This document shows, in pieces, positions 12,503 through 24,049 of a stretch of 64,000 nt of DNA. Both the position numbers and the translations under genes were made by a program. The stretch is taken from the NCBI RefSeq assembly GCF_020360975.1, contig NW_025408667.1, positions 5,456,001-5,520,000 of the forward strand, given 5' to 3'. This DNA is from Hirsutella rhossiliensis (lineage: Eukaryota; Ascomycota; Sordariomycetes; Hypocreales; Ophiocordycipitaceae). Below the pieces are notes generated by a model that worked only from the letters and a program-made list of their open reading frames with translations, was not told the DNA's origin and did not search any database. Numbering within the stretch: the first letter of the stretch is position 1; each line of letters starts with the position of its first letter.

Positions 12503-12615
12503 TTAAAGTAAAACCTTACTAAAGTCCTAATATACTTAAATACTTATAATACTATTAACCTTAAAAATATATAGTTTACTTAATAGTAGGGATTACTATA
12601 AGTAGCGCTATTATT
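12503..12615 (+). pseudogene. Gypsy-I-1 protease fragment
   Basis: About 113 bp matching the reverse complement of 53120-53240, where the Gypsy-I pol has its aspartic protease. The better copy reads as a degraded LIDSGATxNLIN motif. Left of it is the LINE A-1 tail; right of it a copia LTR begins inside the gypsy sequence. It shows that a + strand gypsy was the target of both insertions. RT and RNase H of this copy are missing. Confidence 0.65.
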
Positions 12616-12802
12616 ATTATAAAGCGTAGCTTAATTTCGTAGTTCTTAGAGATATCCCTTAGTATAAGGGACCTAAGAAGCTAAAATATAGGGTTTAAAG
12701 AAAGAGCTAAAAGAAGGTATAAAAAGGAGGGTAAGGGTAAGAAGGGAAGTAAAAGTTATAATAGCTTCCTATAAAGGTAGTAAGAGATAAGATAGATATA
12801 CT
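12616..12802 (+). repeat. Truncated copia LTR (first ~187 bp, + orientation)
   Basis: The sequence starts TATTATAAAGCGTAG and matches the sense start of the copia LTR (compare 33128-33320, same orientation). It stops at 12802, where the oppositely oriented LTR of Copia-2 begins. The missing remainder of this LTR does not appear on the far side of Copia-2. A deletion or a rearrangement therefore accompanied that insertion. Confidence 0.8.
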
Positions 12803-15800
12803 TCTTATATAAAGAGATATAAAAAGTATATAAAAATATATAAAGGTAAAATTAAAAGTAAGGGGTTATATAGGTAAGGTAGATAGATTTAATTCTTATA
12901 AAAGTAGTAATAAAGGTAAGGGAGTAATTATTATATTACCTTAATTATCTTTCTTTCCTTTATCTAACGCCCCTCTTTATACCTATCTAGTATTTTAATT
13001 AATAAAGAAGATCCTACTTAAAGAAGCTATTAATATCCTTTTAACTACTAAGCTTTTTACTAGTTTTTCCCCTCTTTTCTAGCCGTTGCTAGTATATCTA
13101 TCTTATCTTTCGCTACCTTTATAAGAAGCTATCGCTACTTTTACTTCCCTTTATACCCTTACCCTTTATTTTATACTTCTTTTTAGCTCCTTCTTCCTTT
13201 TTTTATACTAGGTATTTTTAGCTTCCTTAGTCCCTTATATTAAGGGATATCTTTAATAACTATAAAATTAAGCTATACTTTACGATATACCCTCTTAGCT
13301 ATAGCTTGCCCCTTAAGGTTATAGCTAATATAGCTTTTAGCTAGTAAGCGTATAGAGGAGGTTCTTAGCTTTATACTTCTCCTTTTACTTAAGGAAAGTA
13401 AGGGCCCTTTTAGGTCCCTAGGCTCTTTTAGACCTACTTAGGAAATAAGGGCCTAAAGAAGGGAAAGTTTAATAAGAAAGGGGGCCTTCTTAGAAGGGAA
13501 AAACCTAATTAAATAGGGGGCCCTTTAAAGGGAAAAACCTCTTCCTTTTCTTTAGCTATAGATATTACCTTCTTATATATACTATTAGCTCCTCTTATAG
13601 ACTTTTAAGGCGGGCCTATAAAGATAGCTTCCCTTAAACGTCTTTTAGCTTAATTTACTATAAAAAGATAGCTAGCTTTTACTTTAGTAAGGGCTTCGTA
13701 AGACCGTTAGCTTTTATTAATACTATTAGAACCTAATACATAGAAATAAGTCCCTTTTAAACCTCTTAGCGTAACTAATACTAATAGATATCGATATACT
13801 ATAACTAGGTCGATAGCTTACTATTTTCCTTTATAAGAATTTATATAGTCTATATATTATTATATTCTATAGCTAATAAGGACGGAAGTTATAGTCGTAA
13901 AGATATTAGTAGCTAGCTAAGGAAAATCGCTTCTTTTAATGCTTTTAAAAGATCTAGTAGCTCTACCTTTATACTTAAAGTTATAATAGTACCTTACTTT
14001 AAAGCTCTCTAAGTAATAGTTCTTTTAAAAAGGGATATAATATACCCTTATAAGCTCTTTATATTTAAGGAATTATTTATAAAGAACGAATCGCTTAAAT
14101 AAAAGAAGATTTTAGTAGCTAATTTCCTTCCCTACCCTTTTAGGCATAGACTATATAATTTTATTAAATAGAGATAAAGGGTTACTTAGTTTATTACTTC
14201 TTAGTACCTAGGGCTAGGATTCTAGTTATACCTAGCTAGCTAAGAGACCGTAAAAGAGATATCCGGTTTAGTAAAAATAGCTAAAAAAAAAAGTAAGGAG
14301 CTTACCTTCTATTAATATTAATATTTCTCTTTCTCCTTAGCTTAAAAGGACGGATTAAGTAAAAGCTCTTTATCTTATATAAGTATAAAGGGAAGCTTCT
14401 TATTAAGGGAATTAAGGAGGAGCTTATAAGCGACCTTATTAATATAGGTATCCTAGGTAAGCTAGATAATCTATTAGGACCTATTTTAAAGGATTTATAT
14501 TCCTAGGAACTACTTTAGCTCCCTTAGCTTAGTTATCTTATACCTTTATTATAGGCCTTATATAGCGTCCTTAGTAGTAGCTTCTTCCTTTTTTAGGTAG
14601 GCTTAGATAATATTATTAATATAAAAGAAGACTATAATTTTACCCTTTTATATTATATATAGTTCTTAAAGGACTTTCTTAAAGCCTAGGGCTTTAAAGG
14701 AACCTATTAAATACTATTACTAAAGAAAGGGTAATCTTTATAGTCTATATAGAGCTTTCCTAAGCTATAGAACCTTTCCTAGCTATTAGAAGCCTAGTAG
14801 AAAGCGTATATAAATAACTTCTTCTTCCTTAAGTAAGTAGTTAATAAAGGCGTTAACTATATCTATTTAATCGAGCTTAAGGTCGAATTCTACTACTATA
14901 GCTATAAGGGTTTAAAAAGACATCCTTATTAAGATAGTTACCTTAGTAGGTAAATCCCTTTTTTCCTATTAATTCCTATAGATAACTAGCTAGGCTTTAT
15001 ACTTTTAAAGGAAGCTATATTTATTAGTCTTATAGATAAAGACCTACTTATAGCTAAGGACCTATTTTCCTCTTATAATTTCCTTAAGGACTTCTTTAAA
15101 AGACCTTATCTCTTTATATAAAGCTAAGTAGTTTTTCTAAGCTTAGAAAAACTAGTCTCTAAAAGGGTATCTTTTTAGCTACTTTTAGTTTACTAGTAGG
15201 TCTAGGAGGTCTCTTTTATATACCTTCCTTACTAATAGTAGCTTAAAAGGCTAGCCTACTATAAATACTCTATAGGAACCGTCTTCTATAAGCGTTAAAT
15301 AGAAGTTAGAAAAACAATCGAAATAAGAGAGAAATTAATCTTCTTTTATATCGGGCCCTATACCTTCCTTTGCTTCTTAAAGTAAGGATAAAAAAGTAGC
15401 CGGGTAATCCTTTAAGAGAGGTACCTTTCCTACCCCTTTAAGGTTCGAGATAGGAAGACTAACCGAAAAAGCTACTTTTAGATCTTCTTCTTATATAAGA
15501 GGAGGCGTAGGGAGGTAAGCGTATTCTAGCTCTACCGCTTTCTTATAGTCTCCTTCTTCGTTTAAATTATCTAATCTAGTAGGTTCCTCTTCTTTAAAGT
15601 TAGCGTTATCCTTAACTACTTTAACGTTAGTTTCTTTTTTTATTTCCTTATCTAAGGCCTCTTCTTATAACTATTAAGAAGGGGGAATTTACATCTTTTA
15701 AATTAGCTAATATTATAAGAGTAAGAGGGGCTATTAATCCCTCTTTCTATTAAAGAAGCTAGATTTATTAAAAATTATATCTATAATTAAAATAACCTTT

Positions 15801-18800
15801 TATAAAAGAAGAATCTAGATCTAGAAGATATTTATAGAATTATAGCTAACGAGGTAACTAATAAAGGCTCTAAGATTAAGCTTTCTTTTCTTCTTCCTTT
15901 TTAGCTATATTTCGGTAGTTGTTATATATACCTTATATCTATAGGTATAAAGGTAGGCTAGTAAAGCCCTCTTCTTTATAAAGCGCTTAAGGGGGGATTT
16001 CTAGTCTATTCCTTAGGTTATCCCTTTAAGGGTCCGGTTCTATAAGTAATAAGCGGTCTTATTAACTTCCCTTTAAAGGTTATATAGAACCTTTATAGTA
16101 AGTCTTATTATATAGGCCCTTTCTATTATAGTACCTCCTAATCTTTCTACCCCTCTATTCTAAGCCTAGGTATTTAGTATTAATAGGAGGGGTAAAATGC
16201 CCCTTTTTATAGCTATTTTAAGATATCCTTTATAAATAGCTCTCTATTAAACTATATCTTCTTTACCTTATAGCTAAAGTAGGATTTTATTTAGTTAATA
16301 AAGTCTTAGAAGGTAAACTAGTTATACTTACTTAGGTAGGTCTATAAGAAATAAGGGAAAACTATCCTTAAAAAAGGGCTTATAAAAGGTATTACCCTAA
16401 TAAAGCTTTCCTAGTCCTTAGATACGTTGGTTTAATCGACCTAAATTTCTTTATATAGCTAGTTTAGTAGTATAGGCGTTTATCTAGAAATTCGTCTCTT
16501 AGTTTTTCCTTAGCTATAGTATTTATATTTAATAGTTTTTAGGCCCTTTATTTATACGCCTTATCATTAACCTAGCTTATATAAAGCTAGGGGGCCTAGG
16601 TAACTAAGTTATATATACTAAAAATAACTATCTCCTTAGGCTATTAAAAGAGGGTCCTTAGAACCTACCCTCCTAGTAAGGAAAGCTAACTTCTTAAGAG
16701 ATTCCTTCTTAAAGATAGGTTAGAATTCGAGAATAAATTAACCGAATTTTTCCTTAATAAGCTTAATAGTCTAATTTTTCTAGACTAGCCTTATAGGCTT
16801 AGACGTTATATCTTAAAAGATTCCTTCCTCTTAAAGAAAGTAAAAGGAAATTAAGCTTATTAAAAATTAAGGGTAAAAAGCTACCTTTTTCCGTTAAAGA
16901 ATTTATATAGTCTTATTAAGTAGTTTTATTATAAAATTTACCCTTCTATATCCCTCTATCTATATAGTTAATTCCCTAGTAATAAGAGATTCCCTTTATA
17001 CCTTTTTAAAGGACTAGAATTATAAGAGTATATTATAAATATTAAGGGAAGTACTAGAGTTAAGGATAGCTGATTTTCGTAGGGGATAATCGGAGGGCTC
17101 TAATAGTTAGTCTTAGCCTTATTAATCTATAAGGAAGATAAAGGCCGGATTTAATATACTAACGGTTTTTCCTTAAACTTATAGCTTAAATAAGGGTAGC
17201 GGCGTTAGTTACTATTTTTAAGTAACCTAAATCTCGTCTATCTTCTTCTATAATAAGGGGTCCTCCTTAAGATACTATTATATTATTTCTTATAGCCTCT
17301 TTAAAGGGTTAAATCCTTTAGGTCGGTTTTTCTTAAAGACCTACTAATATTATAATAACCGATAACCTTAGAATTTATATACTAGGTAGCTATTTCGCTG
17401 CTTAGTTTTTTATTTCTTCGAGGAATCCTTATCTTAATCTAGAAGGTTTACTTAAAAACCTCTTCTTTTTACCCCTTATTACTAATTTTAATAAGGTTTG
17501 ATTTCGATTAGTTCCTTAATTTTTCGACTAATAGACTAAAAGGTCTATTAAGGGACTAGTTAGGCCGGACGGACTAACGGGGCTAGGGCTAGGCCCGGAG
17601 CAAGATACGAAGCTAGGGCCGGGACTAAGGCAGCTATTAAAGATAGTATTAAGGCTCTTAAAGGAGGAGGAGCTAGAGGGGCAATAGCTATAGCAGTAGT
17701 AGTAAGAACCATAGTAATAGGGGATATAGTAGCTATAAGGGCAGCAGGTCGAGCCGTCTAGGTCGAGTACTAGCTATAAAGGAATAAAACTACTTACTAT
17801 TATACTCTAGTAGCCTCTTTATTTAGTTCCTAGCTAGCTTCTTAAAAGATAGTTAAGTAACCGTTATTAATAAGCTTTATTAATAGAGATATATCTTATA
17901 GCTACTAGCTAGAAAGAGCTTTTATAAAGAAGTATTAGTTAGCTTCCTTAAGGATTTCTTCCTACTTAGCTAGCTATAAAGAAGCTAATAGGTTCCTAGT
18001 AGAAAATGCTCCTAGATATACTATATAGGTCTTCTTAATACGGTTAGTTATATAGCCTCTTAAGGGAGCTATTAAGGTCTTAAGCTTTAAATACTACTAC
18101 CTAAGAGTCTCTTCTCCTTAAAGAGAGATTAGCTTTCTGGTACTAATAGATTCCGTTATCGCTATATATATAGTAGTTAGCAGCTTTATCTTATAGAGGT
18201 ACTCCTTATAGTAACTCTTATAGTTACCTAAGGTAGTAGAAAAAGCTCTCTATTATATAGAGGTTAGCTTATAGAAAAGAGAAGCTCCCTCTATAAATTC
18301 CGTTGCCCTAAGATAAAGAGGGGGCTTAAGAGGGTCCTACTTATTAAAGAAGACTAAATTATAGATAGTTCTATCTACTCGAGCCCGTAGATCCTTTACT
18401 TACTTATCTTAATCTTAGGGCTCTATAAGAATCGTCTTATAGACCGTAGGGGTAGTAGAGGAGTCGTTTTTCGATATTATTATAAAGAGAAGGGGTAGAA
18501 AAGTTAGTTAAAATCGGCTTTTCTAGTAAGTAAGGTAAAAGGGAGCTATAAGGGATATAAGAAAGGTGCCTTTTATAGTAGCTAAAAGGTATAGAAATTC
18601 TATTCCTCCTAGGCTTATAACTCTTATAAAGAGAGATATAAAAAGTATATAAAAATATATAAAGGTAAAATTAAAAGTAAGGGGTCGGATAGGTAGGGTA
18701 GAGAGATTTAATTCTTATTAAGGTAGTAATTATAGTAAGGGAATAATTATTATATTACCTTAATTCTCCTTCTTTCCTTTATTTAACGCCCTTCTTTATA

Positions 18801-19097
18801 CCTATCTAGTATCTTAATTAATAAAGAAGATCCTACTTAAAGAAGCTATTAATATCCTTTTAACTACTAAGCTTTTTACTAGTTTTTCCTTTCTTTTCTA
18901 GCCGTTTCTAATATATCCGTCTTATCTTTTACTACTTTTATAGGAAGCTATTACTACTTTTACTTCCTCTTATACCCCTACCCTTCTCTTTATACTTCCT
19001 TTTAGCTCCTTTCTTAAAACCTATTTTTTAGCTTCCTAGGTCCCTCGTACTAAGGGATATCTCTAAGAACTATAAAATTAAGCTATACTTCGCGATA
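12803..19097 (-). mobile_element. Copia-2: full-length Ty1/copia retrotransposon
   Basis: A 6.3-kb copy with LTRs 12803-13287 and 18622-19097, collinear with Copia-1 throughout. The primer site next to the right LTR reads TTATAAGCCTAGGAGG on the minus strand, a RIP-altered half tRNA-iMet site. The flanking pentamers are ATACT (left) and ATAAC (right), so there is no clear target duplication. The left flank is a copia LTR fragment and the right flank is gypsy integrase, which implies a deletion beside the insertion. TG and CA are rarer than in Copia-1, suggesting heavier mutation. Confidence 0.92.
13600..18560 (-). pseudogene. Copia-2 gag-pol polyprotein (RIP-degraded)
   Basis: Same order as Copia-1 on the minus strand: gag about 18560-17550, integrase about 16950-16050, RT about 15200-14450, RNase H about 14050-13640. 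The RT catalytic box is altered to FYINNI (about 14605-14635), with both catalytic Asp codons changed to Asn by GAT to AAT transitions. The copy is therefore dead by active-site mutation as well as by stops. RNase H keeps a recognisable ADGLTK-like end near 13700, here with the Asp codon mutated. Confidence 0.85.
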
Positions 19098-20105
19098 ATA
19101 ACTAACGTTAAGTATAATAGTATATTTATTATTACTAATAAACTAATAAAGTATAGGTACTTCTTACTATATAAAGAAGTAAGTAATATAAAAGAGCTTA
19201 TATATATATTCTTATAAACTATTATTAGTAATTATAGACTATTAAATAAGATTATTTTTAATAAAGGAAGTATATTTATAGCTAAGTTTTAATAAGCTCT
19301 TATAGTATAATTAAGGACGAAATATAAGCTTAGTATAGCTTATTACCTATAAATATATAGATAAATAAAATAATTTAACTAAACGCTTAAATAATATTTA
19401 TAATACTATATTAGCTATAAATAAAATAATTAAGTTAAATAGCTACTAATAATATAACTAGTTTATAATAGCTTAGTTATAAAGATAACTAAGCTCTTAC
19501 TAGTATATACTAATTATAGATATAACCTAAAAGTATTTAAGGTTACTTAATAAGGACTATAAGTAAAATAAGTAATATTATAAGTAAATTAGCTATAGAA
19601 ACTATATAAAGAAATATAATAAGAACTTTAATTTATTAAAGAACGAATATCTACCTACTATAATTAGAAATAATTATAAGTATTAATCTTTTAAGAGGGA
19701 GATATAGTTTACCTTATATAATAAAATATTAAAATAAAACGATTAAGTAATAAATTAGATTTTAAGAAATATAGACGGTTTAAGGTTAAGAAAACTATTT
19801 TAAAAGTTAACTACGAACTTTCGCTACTAATAATAATATAGATATACTTAATATTTTATATCTTATTATTAAAACTAATACTATAAAATAGTAAACTATA
19901 AGATAAAATCGAAGTTAATAATAATTAGGAATATAAAGCTAAATAAATACTAAATATAAGAAAATAAGGTTAGTAATAAGATTAACTTATTTAGTAAAAG
20001 GGATATAAATTAAAAGAAAATACCTAGGAACTACTTAAGTACTTAACCTACTATAGCTTTTTACTTTAATAGTTCTATTAATAGAATCTACCTTAAGTAT
20101 TATAA
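19098..20105 (+). pseudogene. Gypsy-I-1 integrase C-terminal half and chromodomain
   Basis: A Ty3/gypsy integrase of the chromovirus type. The + strand reads DSIFxxTxxLxKYxYFLPYKE-like at 19115-19190, then RGSxFxAKFW (about 19265-19300). A region for the core glutamate (LNQTLEQYL-like) follows at about 19370-19400. The C-terminal part has the LDFKKxxxFKVKKT and NYELSLP blocks (about 19755-19815) and IHPIFHxSLL (about 19845-19870). A chromodomain closes the frame: EYxxxQIL at about 19925-19950 and GYKLxENTWEPLxYL at 19988-20030. Chromodomains direct integration to marked chromatin. The integrase N-terminal part, RT and RNase H are absent: the left edge abuts the Copia-2 LTR. Stops sit at likely Gln and Trp codons. 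Confidence 0.88.
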
Positions 20106-20791
20106 ACTCGCTTAATAAACTAATAGTATTTTAATTAATTATATTAAATATACCTATAAACTAAATATTAACTACTACTTTAGATTCTTAGCGCTTAGCC
20201 TTATTAAGGTTATTTAAAAAATAAAGGCCTTAAAAGACTATCTTAGTACCTTTTATCTTTAGCTAGCGCTTTTAATAGTAAAGCCGCGCTAAATAAGCTA
20301 AGGCTTTATTTAGGTCGGCTTCAGCTATTAATATTCGCTTCTTAGTAATTTCTTCTTTTTTATTTAATTAATCGGACTTTAGATTTATTTAAGATACTAA
20401 GAAATATATTAGCTATAAATAATAACTAGGATAACGAAGTTACTTATAAAAGCTAATCGCTATATTTAATATATTATAAGAACGACCTCGCTATATATAT
20501 TTAGTATACTTAGAAGATTTCTTTAGTATTTTATAGTAGAAGGCGCGCGATAAATAAAAAGAATATAGTATAACGTTAAAACTAAGATAATTAATAGACT
20601 TAGCTAAATAAATACGCTTAAGGGTCTTATAAGAATAATCCTTTAATATATAACTAGATATACTATTAGTAGTATATCCTAAGGGATAGAAAGGATAAAT
20701 AGGGAATATATATACGCGTAATAAGGGTATATTTATATATAGCGGCTAAGGTAGTAGTAGGTCTTATAGATAAGATTAAAAGGAGGGGAGA
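20106..20791 (+). other. Gypsy-I-1 3' non-coding region and polypurine tract
   Basis: About 690 bp between the chromodomain end and the LTR. I see no clear frame. A purine tract AAAAGGAGGGGAG at 20778-20790 stands just before the LTR and is the likely second-strand primer. Confidence 0.6.
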
Positions 20792-21282
20792 TATTATATT
20801 ATAATAATAATTAGTAGGCTATAAAAGAGCTAGCTATATTTATATAATAGGGTAGCTTAGAATAATAATTAAGATAAGAAGTTACTTAAGCTTAGCTTAC
20901 CTAAAGTATATATAAGCTAAGTAAGCCTTATATAAATAAATTACTACTTAGGAATATAGCTTATAAGTAAGCTATAGTAAGCTATAAAAGGGATTATAGC
21001 TAGGACTATAATCTAAGGATAGTCTTTATAAGAATATATAGCTACTTACTTTTACTCCTTTAAATATATAGCTTAATAGCTTTTAATATAATTATTATAA
21101 TCTTTATTATAATCTTATCTTTAATTCTAATTACTTAATTACTTAGTTATAGTCTATAGTTTATAACTTTTAACTTATTACTAACGTAATATACTTATTA
21201 TTACTTAAACTATACTTTATTATATCTATTAATATAAACCCCTTAATAGGTTTATCTCTTAGGAATAATACTAGTTATTATA
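20792..21282 (+). repeat. Gypsy-I-1 3' LTR
   Basis: The LTR starts TATTATATT after the purine tract (ancestrally TGT...). It ends near GTTATTATA, where copia gag sequence begins. Its second half (20990-21280) is repeated in reverse at 50764-51040, the 3' LTR of the other Gypsy-I copy. The right boundary is good to a few bases. Confidence 0.75.
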
Positions 21283-21653
21283 ATAACCTTTATTACTATA
21301 GCCTCTACTATTACTATTATAGCTACTACCCCTTTAGCTCCTCCTCCCTTAAGAGCTTTAATACTATCTTTAATAGCTACCTTAGTCCTAGCCCTAGCTT
21401 TACCCCTTACTCTAGGCCTAGCTTTAATCTTATTAGTTAGACCGGCCTAACTAGTCCCTTAATATACCTTTTAGTTTATTAGTCGAAAAATTAAAGAACT
21501 AATTAAAATTAAACCTCTTTATTAAAATTAATAATAAAGGGTAAAAAGAAGGGGTTTTTAAATAAATCTTTTAAATTAAGATAAGGATTCCTTAAAGAAA
21601 AAAAAGACTAAATAATAAAACGGGTACCTAGCCTATAAATCCCTAAGCTATTA
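21283..21653 (+). pseudogene. Copia-3 5' (gag) fragment
   Basis: The + strand copy of the region that in Copia-1 lies reversed at about 10600-10985, including the Ala/Ser-type repeats and a block at 21480-21600. On the left it joins the Gypsy-I LTR, so the 5' LTR and about 0.9 kb of gag are missing or lie outside the window. On the right it is interrupted by LINE A-2 and resumes at 29054. Confidence 0.8.
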
Positions 21654-21668
21654 ATTATTATAATATTA
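21654..21668. repeat. Target duplication of LINE A-2, left copy
   Basis: ATTATTATAATATTA, identical to 29039-29053. The uninterrupted copia sequence in Copia-1 (reverse of about 10625-10640) supports a single ancestral copy. Confidence 0.88.
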
Positions 21669-21910
21669 TTATTATTAAGATTACGCTAAGGACCTAGCTA
21701 GAGGTATCTAGAACTTTAATATTAAATAGAAGGGAAAAACTAGAGTGCCTAAGGGAAAACCCTCCCCTCTTTTAGTATAGGTCCGCCTTAAACGAAGTTA
21801 TAGTAGTAATATATAGGAAATTTACGCTAGCTACTATAGGCTCTTCCTACGAAATAACGTCTTAGCGCGGGCCCTCTTAAGCTATAGCCGCTACTATCCC
21901 GAGCGGCCGC

Positions 21911-21934
21911 GGCCTAGGCTCGCTAGCCTAGGCC
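21911..21934 (-). other. Perfect hairpin near the 3' end of LINE A-2
   Basis: Inverted arms GGCCTAGGCT and AGCCTAGGCC of 10 bp around a CGCT loop. The equivalents are at about 34310-34333 in LINE A-3 and 5890-5920 in LINE A-1 (arms partly altered). The position near the RNA 3' end would suit recognition by the element's reverse transcriptase, which is an inference. Confidence 0.7.
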
Positions 21935-22439
21935 TAGGGTTATAGGTAATAGTCTTTCTCTAAGGGCCTAACTCGCGGGCGCCTCTATTTACCTTAGCTC
22001 CTACGTTATAGCCGCGTAGCTACGGTCGCGTCGGCTTATCGGTCCGTTAGTTAGTAGGGTAGGTAATATCCGGTTGCCGGGCTAGGCGCTAGTATAGGTC
22101 GCTCCTAGGTAGGGCCGGCTAATCGAAATTTAGTTAGCCGGCTCCGCTAATCGTAAATCGGTTCCTATCCGGCTACGCGACTTCCTAATTAAGGGCGCGG
22201 CGGCCTATATTTACCCTCTATCTTATAGTTACTAATTACGCGCGCCTAGCTCGCGCCTATATATACCTACCCTCCCCTCTTAGTTTTATACGTGCCTCCT
22301 CCTATCCCTCTATTATCTATCTCTTTTATAGGCCTAACTACTACCTTACTTACTTTATTTCTATAACTCTAAGTCTCCTTAGTACTATATCTAGTTTACT
22401 TATTATCGCGTTACTATATCTAACTAGGAAGCCGACTTA

Positions 22440-23970
22440 GGTAGTAGCGGCTCGCCTCCTTTAAAACCCCCTCCTTATAAGAAAGTCGCTATAGTAGCGG
22501 GATTAGAGCGCTCTATCCTATATTTTATATATATCGGGCGTCTTACTAGTAAGCTTATTTATAAGTCCTTTGCTAGCTATTAAAACTCGTCTTATACGTA
22601 TTAATCCTAGCTTTATCTTAGGTTAGTCCTACCTTTAGTATTTTTATTAACTTTAATAGCTATAAAGGCTAAAGCGTATATCGCTTACGCTAACTTTAAT
22701 TAGTCTTATTACTAAGTAAGTAACCCCTTCCCGCTATAGTACTATCTAAGTTTAGTACTAATCCGTAGTCTAGATTACCTTTAAAGGTAAGGAGGCTACT
22801 AGTGCCCTTTACTAGGTATAGTCTAAGGTCGATAGCCCTTCCTTTATTAAGGGTTTAGTATAAGAGCGCCTTTATCGTACTACTCTAGAAACTTATATTC
22901 GCGCTAGTTAGAAGGCCCCCGCTACTAAGGGTAAGGGCGCGTTAAGCGAGTTTGCCCTTAGTATAGCTACGGTCGCTAAGAATATAAAGACGCTTGCGTT
23001 AGCTTTTACCCGTTTTATAGACGATACCTACTATATATATAAGTCCTTAGAGAAGTACCTAAGTAAGTTTAGCGACGCTATTAAGACCCTAGCTTAGGTT
23101 AGGCCTAAGTTACTCTTAGTTACTTAGAAGACTCTTATAGCGGTTAATAATCTCGCTAACTATTTCTATCCTATTACTAGCGATAGCCTTAACGTAGAGG
23201 ATAGCGGTTTTAATCTTATTAGTCTTACTAGGCCTATTCTAGCCTTAGTCCCCGTCGATAAGGGGAAGGGTAAAGGTAAGGGTAAGGCGGTAGCCGCGTT
23301 TAAGGCCCTATCTAAGGCTAAGGCTAAGGTATCTATACCCGCGGCCGTTACGGAGCTAGCTTAAGAGCTAACCGCGTCTCCCTTTAACGCTAAGCCGTAG
23401 CCTAGTAGTTCTCTTAGCGCTAAGCTAGCCCTAAAGTATCCCTATCTTACGTTGCCTACCGATCTTACTAACGCTCTTAACTTTATTTAGTAGCGTTTTT
23501 ATAGCTATCGCGGTTTAGTCTTAGCTAAGATTATTACTAATCTTAACCTTAATTAGATCTATAGTTATAATATAGGCTATAGTAAACGCCTTTATACCGC
23601 CGCCGGTATAGGTCCTACCTTAGTATAGACCCTAGTTATTACTTTATCTTATAAGCTAGCCGTCTAAGCTAGCTCTAGTTTAAGTTTAGGGTTAGGTCTA
23701 TTTAGTTATTATTAGGGTTCTTATAGTAGTAGTAGTCCCTATACTCCTTATAAGCCTTAGGTTACTCCCTCTTATACTCCGCGTACTACCTTAGGAGGGT
23801 CTTATTATTCCCGCCGCGATAATAAGGTAGATATTACTACTAATAAGCTAGGCTAAGGTTATAGTTTAGGGGGGGAGCTAGTTATTAGCTCTATCTTAGT
23901 TCGGTTATAGGTCGGGTCTTATTTAGTTATAGTCTTTTAGTAGTAGGTCTTATTCTATAGTTATTAAGGT
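22440..23970 (+). pseudogene. Antisense ORF X of LINE A-2 (unrecognised, lysine-rich)
   Basis: This frame runs opposite to the LINE ORF2 and converges with it near 24000. The clearest part is 22770-23690, one frame in which each stop I see is TAG or TAA where CAG, CAA or TGG would fit. It contains a helix-rich N-terminal part (ALSIATVAKNIKTLAL at about 22960-23010, SLEKYLSKFSDAIKTLA at about 23045-23095). A KGKGKGKGKA tract follows at 23258-23292, with KALSKAKAK after it. Then comes a stretch with LTNALNFI (about 23465) and a Ser/Tyr/Pro-rich region to about 23900. No family is recognised. It could be a captured host gene or an extra element gene. The reverse strand is also partly open, so the protein is unproven. 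Confidence 0.55.
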
Positions 23971-24049
23971 TAGTTTAGTTAGGTTATATTAGTTTTATTT
24001 AGTCTATAGTTTAATCGGCGAGGTTTACGCTTAGTTTAGGTCTAGTTTA

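Noticed and set aside
22780..23690. ORF X as a host gene unrelated to the LINE
   Set aside because: It recurs at the same place in three LINE A copies, and in LINE A-2 and A-3 it lies within the target duplications. It may be captured, but it is now part of the element.
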